DNA of 48,093 nt from Novosphingobium sp. (GTDB lineage Bacteria; Pseudomonadota; Alphaproteobacteria; Sphingomonadales; Sphingomonadaceae), in contig JAUYQH010000193.1 of NCBI GenBank assembly GCA_030697365.1, forward strand, positions 1-48,093. Direction: 5' to 3'. Shown one piece after another: positions 43,815-48,093 of this stretch (its first letter is position 1; every line of letters begins with the position of its first letter). The translations under genes and the position numbers were made by a program. The notes beneath the pieces were generated by a model. It was not told where the DNA came from, did not search any database, and saw only the letters and a program-made list of their open reading frames with translations.

Positions 43815-46226
43815 TCAGAACCCCCGGCCCCACTTCACCGCCACGCCCTTGTCGTCCGGCAGGCTGGAGAAATGCCCGGGATCCTTGCGGTAGAACACGC
43901 TCGCCGCGGCATCGCCGCTCCACAGCTCGCCGCGCCAGGCCAGTTCGCCGGTCAGTTCGCGCCCGCTGGGGGTCAGCGCATAAGTGCTGCTGGCGAACGT
44001 CGGGCTGAGCGTGGCGTAATCGTAATCGACTGGCAGGTTTAACCGCACCCCGCCCCTTTCGACCCGCAGCGGCTGGGCGATCCTGAACCCGAGCCGATCG
44101 GTCGCCGCGAACACGCCGAGCTTCTCGAGGTCGATTGCAAAAGCCTGGCTCAGCAGCCGCCCGCCGGTGATCGCGCCGCCGCCTTGCGGCATGGTATAGC
44201 CGCCGCGCCAGCGCACCCCCAGCCGCAGGTCCGGACGCAGGCTCCACCCCGTCCGCGCATCGAGGAACGCGCTGTCGGCACCGCCGCGGCCCAGCGCATC
44301 GTGGAATTTTGCGCCTAGCACGGTCCGCTCCTCGCGCAGCCACGACGCGCCGAGCGCGGCGTCGATTCCACCCCAGCGGCGGTCGAGAGCCAGCCCGACG
44401 CGCTGCATCCGCTCGGCCTCCCGGCGCAGCCGCAGCTCGCCCACAAAACGCTCGGGTGCGGTCAGCGCGGCTCCCGTCTCGGCGCTCAGCGTCAGCCCGA
44501 ACCCGCCGACCATCTGGCGCAGGGCGACCGCCGACCTCTCACCGGCTAGAAACCCGAGATCATCGCCCGGCGCCCCGGCCACGAAGAACGCGGGTGCCCG
44601 CGCGCCCTGCATCTGCGCGACCAGCCCATCTGCGCTCTGGCGGAAGCCGAATGCCAGTTGCCGCCCCGGCGCAATCCGCGCGGTCAGGCTGGCGGCGAGC
44701 ACGCGCGCCTGCTCGGCATCGGCATGCCCGAGGCGCAGCGGCGCTATCGCCGTGGCACCGCGGCGGCCATCGATGGTGAAGCCCAGCGCCAGCCGGTCGG
44801 TGCCCGCCGCCAGATAGCGCGATTGCCCCGCCAGCGCGTTGGTCAGCCGCGGCTGGACTTGCGCATCGCGCAGTTGATTGGCGAAATCGATCGCATAGGC
44901 GCGCGAGTAGCCGTCGAGAATCACCGCCCCCAGCTTGCCCTGGCTGCCCGCGTCGCCCATCGCGCCCGAAGTGACGACCATGGTGTCGCCCAGCGGCACC
45001 ACTGCGCTCGATCCAGCCAGCGTCGCCGCACCCTGCGGGGCAAAGGCGTTGGCGATGTCGAGGATCCCGCGGCCATAGATCGGGTCGGTCCCCGTCGCCC
45101 CGCCGTCGCGCGCGGTGCGCAGCAGCAGGTCGACGATCTGCTGTCCGCTAAGGTTGGGAAACGCCTGCGCCACCAGCGCCACCGCGCCGACGATCTGCGG
45201 GGTCGAGAAGCTGGTTCCGCTGACCACGGTGACGAACTGCTGGCCGTTGCGCGTGGTGATCCTGATCTGGCCATTCTCGTAAACGCAACACACCTCTTCG
45301 CCCAGTCCGTTGAGGTAGACGTTGGCGAAGCTGCCCGCCTTGTTCGCAAACGCCGAGATCGTCCCCGCCGAGTTGACCGACCCGGCGATGATCACGTTTC
45401 CGCTGCCCGCGCTGGCGGTGCTCGAGGCGAAGGGATCGGGCTCGTTGCGGTTGATCGCGGGGTCGGTCGAATCGCCGTTGTTCCCCGCCGCGACGACGAC
45501 CACCACCCCCGCCGAAGCCGCGCGGGCGATCGCGGCGCGCAGGGTAGCATTGATGTTCGATCCGCCGATCGACAGGTTGATTACCCGCGCCCCGGCATCG
45601 ATCGCGCGATTGATCCCCGCAGCGATCGAATCGTCGGTGAACTTGCAGCCCGCCGATTGGGCGCAAGTACCCGGCGAGTCGGTCCGCAGCACCTGGATCG
45701 TCGCGTCGAAGGCGATCCCCAGGATGCCGCTGTTGTTGCGCGCCGCCGCCGCAATCAGCGCGATCTGGGTGCCATGGCCGTCCTCTGCCGCAACCGTCCG
45801 GCTCCCCGCGACGTCGGCCGAGGCGGACGAGATGCGCCCCGCGAACTCCGGGTTGTTGAGATCGATCCCGGTGTCGACGATCGCCAGCGTCACGCCTCGC
45901 CCGGTTGCGCCCGATTGCCACGCCGGGAGCACGCGGTGGAACGAGGGGCCGTCCGACATGCGAAACTCGGCGGTATCGAACGACGATGTGGGAGCAGGGG
46001 TTGGCGTAGGCGAGGGGGCGGGCGAAGGCGACGGCGTCGGCGTGGGAACCGGTGACGGCGTCGGCGTCGGGGCCGGAGCTGGCGCTGGGGCGGGGACCGG
46101 TGCCGGAGCGGGGTTCGAGATCAGCGGACCACCACCCCCGCCTCCGCATCCGGCGAGCAGCGCGACGATCGCGCACAGCCCCCCCAACGACAGGGTCAGG
46201 CGACTGGATCGAACTGGCGTCGGCAT
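43815..46226 (-). CDS. S8 serine peptidase lipoprotein with beta-rich C-terminal domain
   Basis: The 803-residue protein starts at MPTPVRSSRLTLSLG and has a lipobox LLAGC (C27), then a proline/threonine spacer. The subtilisin domain holds D118 (IVDTGID), H151 (DGHGTQIA) and S339 (SGTSFSTP), with oxyanion-type AAGNNG. The last 350 residues are beta-rich repeats (LGFTIDGRRG, LRLRREAERMQRVGLALDRR), like an autotransporter barrel, ending in aromatic GRGF. The ATG at 46226 is preferred because the lipobox follows. It is convergent with the kinase. Confidence 0.9.
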   Translation of the reverse strand: MPTPVRSSRLTLSLGGLCAIVALLAGCGGGGGGPLISNPAPAPVPAPAPAPAPTPTPSPVPTPTPSPSPAPSPTPTPAPTSSFDTAEFRMSDGPSFHRVLPAWQSGATGRGVTLAIVDTGIDLNNPEFAGRISSASADVAGSRTVAAEDGHGTQIALIAAAARNNSGILGIAFDATIQVLRTDSPGTCAQSAGCKFTDDSIAAGINRAIDAGARVINLSIGGSNINATLRAAIARAASAGVVVVVAAGNNGDSTDPAINRNEPDPFASSTASAGSGNVIIAGSVNSAGTISAFANKAGSFANVYLNGLGEEVCCVYENGQIRITTRNGQQFVTVVSGTSFSTPQIVGAVALVAQAFPNLSGQQIVDLLLRTARDGGATGTDPIYGRGILDIANAFAPQGAATLAGSSAVVPLGDTMVVTSGAMGDAGSQGKLGAVILDGYSRAYAIDFANQLRDAQVQPRLTNALAGQSRYLAAGTDRLALGFTIDGRRGATAIAPLRLGHADAEQARVLAASLTARIAPGRQLAFGFRQSADGLVAQMQGARAPAFFVAGAPGDDLGFLAGERSAVALRQMVGGFGLTLSAETGAALTAPERFVGELRLRREAERMQRVGLALDRRWGGIDAALGASWLREERTVLGAKFHDALGRGGADSAFLDARTGWSLRPDLRLGVRWRGGYTMPQGGGAITGGRLLSQAFAIDLEKLGVFAATDRLGFRIAQPLRVERGGVRLNLPVDYDYATLSPTFASSTYALTPSGRELTGELAWRGELWSGDAAASVFYRKDPGHFSSLPDDKGVAVKWGRGF

Positions 46227-46386
46227 TGGATGGCTTGCTCCTAAGTCGGCCTGACGAACCCATAGGAAGAGGACTCTGGCCCATGGCTGAACCACCTTGC
46301 GGGCACTGTCAAAGCAACGCTTGCGTCGCGGCCTTGCTCCCGGCCGGGCGGCCCGCTAGGCCGCGCGCGCAAACAGGAGGCCCACA

Positions 46387-47241
46387 ATGCACGACCAACT
46401 CGCCGCCGCGATCGAGAGCGCCTGGGAAGCGCGCGACAGCGTCACCCCCGGCAGCAGCGACGTGCGAACGGCGGTCGAGCAGGCTCTCGAACTGCTCGAC
46501 AGCGGCCAGGGACGCGTCGCCGAGCCCGCCAGTGATTCTGAAGGGGGCAAGGGCGGCTGGACCGTCAACCAGTGGCTCAAGAAGGCGGTGCTGCTGTCGT
46601 TCCGGCTCAACGACAACGCGGTGATGGACTACGGCTCGGCGGGCGCGCCGTCGTTCGACAAAGTGCCCCTGAAATTTACCGGCTGGGACGAGGCGCGCTT
46701 CCGCGCGGCCGGAATTCGTGCCGTCCCCGGGGCGATCGTGCGCCGCGGCGCGCATGTCGGGCGCAACGTCGTGCTGATGCCCAGCTTCGTCAACATCGGC
46801 GCCAACGTGGGCGACGGGACGATGATCGATACCTGGGCCTCGGTCGGTTCGTGCGCGCAAGTGGGCAGGAACTGCCACATCTCGGCGGGGACCGGGATTG
46901 GCGGGGTGCTCGAGCCGATGCAGGCCAATCCCACGATCATCGGCGACAACTGCTTCATCGGCGCGCGCTCGGAAATCGTCGAAGGGGTGATCGTGGGCGA
47001 AGGGTGCGTGGTGGCGATGGGGGTGTTCATCACCGCGACCAGCAAGATCGTTTATCGCGAAACCGGCGAAGTCATCACCGGGCACATCCCCCCGTTCAGC
47101 GTGGTGGTTCCCGGCGCGCTTCCTGGCAAGCCTCTCTCCGACGGCAGCCCCGGCCCATCGCTGTCGTGCGCGGTGATCGTCAAGACTGTCGATGCGCAGA
47201 CCCGCAGCAAGACCGCGATCAACGAACTGTTGCGCGACTAG
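46387..47241 (+). CDS. dapD: 2,3,4,5-tetrahydropyridine-2,6-dicarboxylate N-succinyltransferase
   Basis: The 284-residue trimeric enzyme makes N-succinyl-2-amino-6-ketopimelate in lysine and peptidoglycan synthesis. The N-terminal helices ([20 protein letters not shown]) are followed by a left-handed beta-helix of hexapeptides ([50 protein letters not shown]). GGAGG lies 7 bases before the ATG. It is divergent from the peptidase lipoprotein. Confidence 0.97.
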   Translation: MHDQLAAAIESAWEARDSVTPGSSDVRTAVEQALELLDSGQGRVAEPASDSEGGKGGWTVNQWLKKAVLLSFRLNDNAVMDYGSAGAPSFDKVPLKFTGWDEARFRAAGIRAVPGAIVRRGAHVGRNVVLMPSFVNIGANVGDGTMIDTWASVGSCAQVGRNCHISAGTGIGGVLEPMQANPTIIGDNCFIGARSEIVEGVIVGEGCVVAMGVFITATSKIVYRETGEVITGHIPPFSVVVPGALPGKPLSDGSPGPSLSCAVIVKTVDAQTRSKTAINELLRD

Positions 47242-47960
47242 AGCCTGGTTGCCGCCAACAGCGGCCCGCCCGCGCCCTTCTGGAGCAGCACCGCGGTGCG
47301 CAGTGCGGGATCCTTTGGCGCGTTTACCGCGACGTGGAGCGCCTTGCCGTTCCACACCCCCGCTTCGCGCAACCCGATGACGATGTTGCGATGCGGCAGC
47401 GTCCGTCCGCCGTTCTCCCCGGCCTTGACCGGCACCGCGCGCACGCGCGGATCGTAGGTTACCACCAGGACCGTGGCCGGCCCGCCCTGCCCCGCCCCGA
47501 TCGTCACGCCCGCGGCGTCGCGGACGATCGCGGGCCCTCCACGCAGCGGGCCAATCCCGGCGATGGCGCTGTTCAGTGAACCACGGTTTGCGCCAACCAG
47601 CGCCTTGCGGCCGTTGATCACGACTTGCGGAGTGTACACCCCGTCGCTTTGCCCGCTGCGCCGGTACGCGCGCTGGCGTTCGGTGAATGCGGGCTGGGCG
47701 AAGGTGTCCTTCCACCCCAGCTTATCCCAGTAGGTCACCGCATAACTGAGCGCGAGCACGTCGGATCGCGCGGCGGCGAGCGCGTTGACGTTGGCGTTGG
47801 CAGGTGGGCACGACGAGCAGCCCTGGCTCTGGAACAACTCGACCACGATCGGGCCGGGGGCCAATGCCTGGGCTTTGGCTTCACCGATCCCATCGCGCGC
47901 TTCAGAACAGGCCGAGGTCAGGACGATGGCCGCACACAGGCCGAACTTTTGCATGGTCAT
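47238..47960 (-). CDS. DUF1223 thioredoxin-like protein
   Basis: The 240-residue protein carries DUF1223, a thioredoxin-like domain: [20 protein letters not shown] contains the CxxC. Further blocks are [20 protein letters not shown] and [19 protein letters not shown]. The N-terminus ([10 protein letters not shown]) looks like a lipobox. An ATG at 47960 (GGAA before it) is preferred over an ATG further upstream. It overlaps dapD by 4 bases tail to tail. Possibly a secreted disulfide or metal-handling protein. Confidence 0.85.
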   Translation of the reverse strand: MTMQKFGLCAAIVLTSACSEARDGIGEAKAQALAPGPIVVELFQSQGCSSCPPANANVNALAAARSDVLALSYAVTYWDKLGWKDTFAQPAFTERQRAYRRSGQSDGVYTPQVVINGRKALVGANRGSLNSAIAGIGPLRGGPAIVRDAAGVTIGAGQGGPATVLVVTYDPRVRAVPVKAGENGGRTLPHRNIVIGLREAGVWNGKALHVAVNAPKDPALRTAVLLQKGAGGPLLAATRL

Positions 47961-48078
47961 GGTTCCGTTTCGCAAAATCACCGCCAAGGGTTACACTCGC
48001 CCGGTCGCAAACCGGAGAATGGAACGAAGCGGGCTGCGAGGCGTAATTTCGTCCACAGGGTCGTGCGACAAACCATCC

Positions 48079-48086
48079 GAGGAGGG
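48079..48086 (+). promoter_or_regulatory. Ribosome-binding site of a gene starting beyond the window
   Basis: GAGGAGGG ends 7 bases before the window edge. A start codon probably follows at once, on the plus strand and divergent from the DUF1223 gene. The product cannot be seen. Confidence 0.6.
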
Positions 48087-48093
48087 CACTACA

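Noticed and set aside
44658..46055. 465-aa plus-strand frame
   Set aside because: Antisense to the S8 peptidase; Arg/Gly-rich shadow with no domain.
46309..47715. 468-aa minus-strand frame
   Set aside because: Antisense to dapD, which has full family motifs.

Overview
The window is GC-rich, tightly packed chromosomal DNA from an alphaproteobacterium. The gene content fits Sphingomonadales best: an HWE-type histidine kinase, DUF6961- and DUF6481-type small proteins, the acpP-fabF-mltG run, OxyR convergent with KatG, a pRiA4b ORF-3 protein and many acyl-CoA dehydrogenases. This placement is inferred from gene content; no rRNA marker is present.

Positions 1-4.5 kb hold the 3' part of groEL, an untracked 55-aa ORF, a receiver/HWE-kinase gene and a minus-strand scar in which a PBP1A fragment is joined to an HWE-kinase tail. 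Positions 4.5-7.7 kb are one gene for an exported TPR-CHAT protease. Positions 7.8-8.7 kb are a fossil bed of three gene ends: a SAM methyltransferase, a DNA methyltransferase and a serine resolvase. It lies against an intact two-gene type III-like restriction-modification pair (9.2-13.9 kb). This stretch is the accessory part of the window.

Positions 14.2-29.8 kb are core genome: small hypotheticals, a PilZ protein, tRNA-Met, a 2H phosphoesterase, mltG, fabF, acpP, aspS, rnd, oxyR, katG, pgsA, an LplT-like transporter, CsbD, an EVE protein, a 2OG-Fe(II) oxygenase and DUF6481. Positions 29.8-34.3 kb hold an acyl-CoA dehydrogenase, a TonB-like protein and three exported proteins of uncertain role, ending at tRNA-Ala. 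Positions 34.4-43.8 kb form a divergent catabolic cluster. One arm has an SDR and two acyl-CoA dehydrogenases, one of which looks catalytically degenerate. The other has an SDR, an MFS symporter, an ACAD11-like dehydrogenase, a zinc alcohol dehydrogenase and an APH-like kinase. Together they suggest import and beta-oxidation-type breakdown of a hydroxylated or branched acyl chain, with phosphorylation and elimination removing a hydroxyl. Positions 43.8-48.1 kb carry an S8 peptidase lipoprotein, dapD, a DUF1223 protein and the ribosome-binding site of a gene that begins just outside.

The best candidates for something under-described are the split ACAD11-like kinase/dehydrogenase pair, the acyl-CoA dehydrogenase pair with one degenerate subunit, the type III-like R-M pair whose nuclease core reads PD...DPH, and the mosaic of gene-end fossils beside it. 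No CRISPR array, complete insertion sequence or prophage was seen. All functional calls rest on reading motifs by eye; no database search was run.
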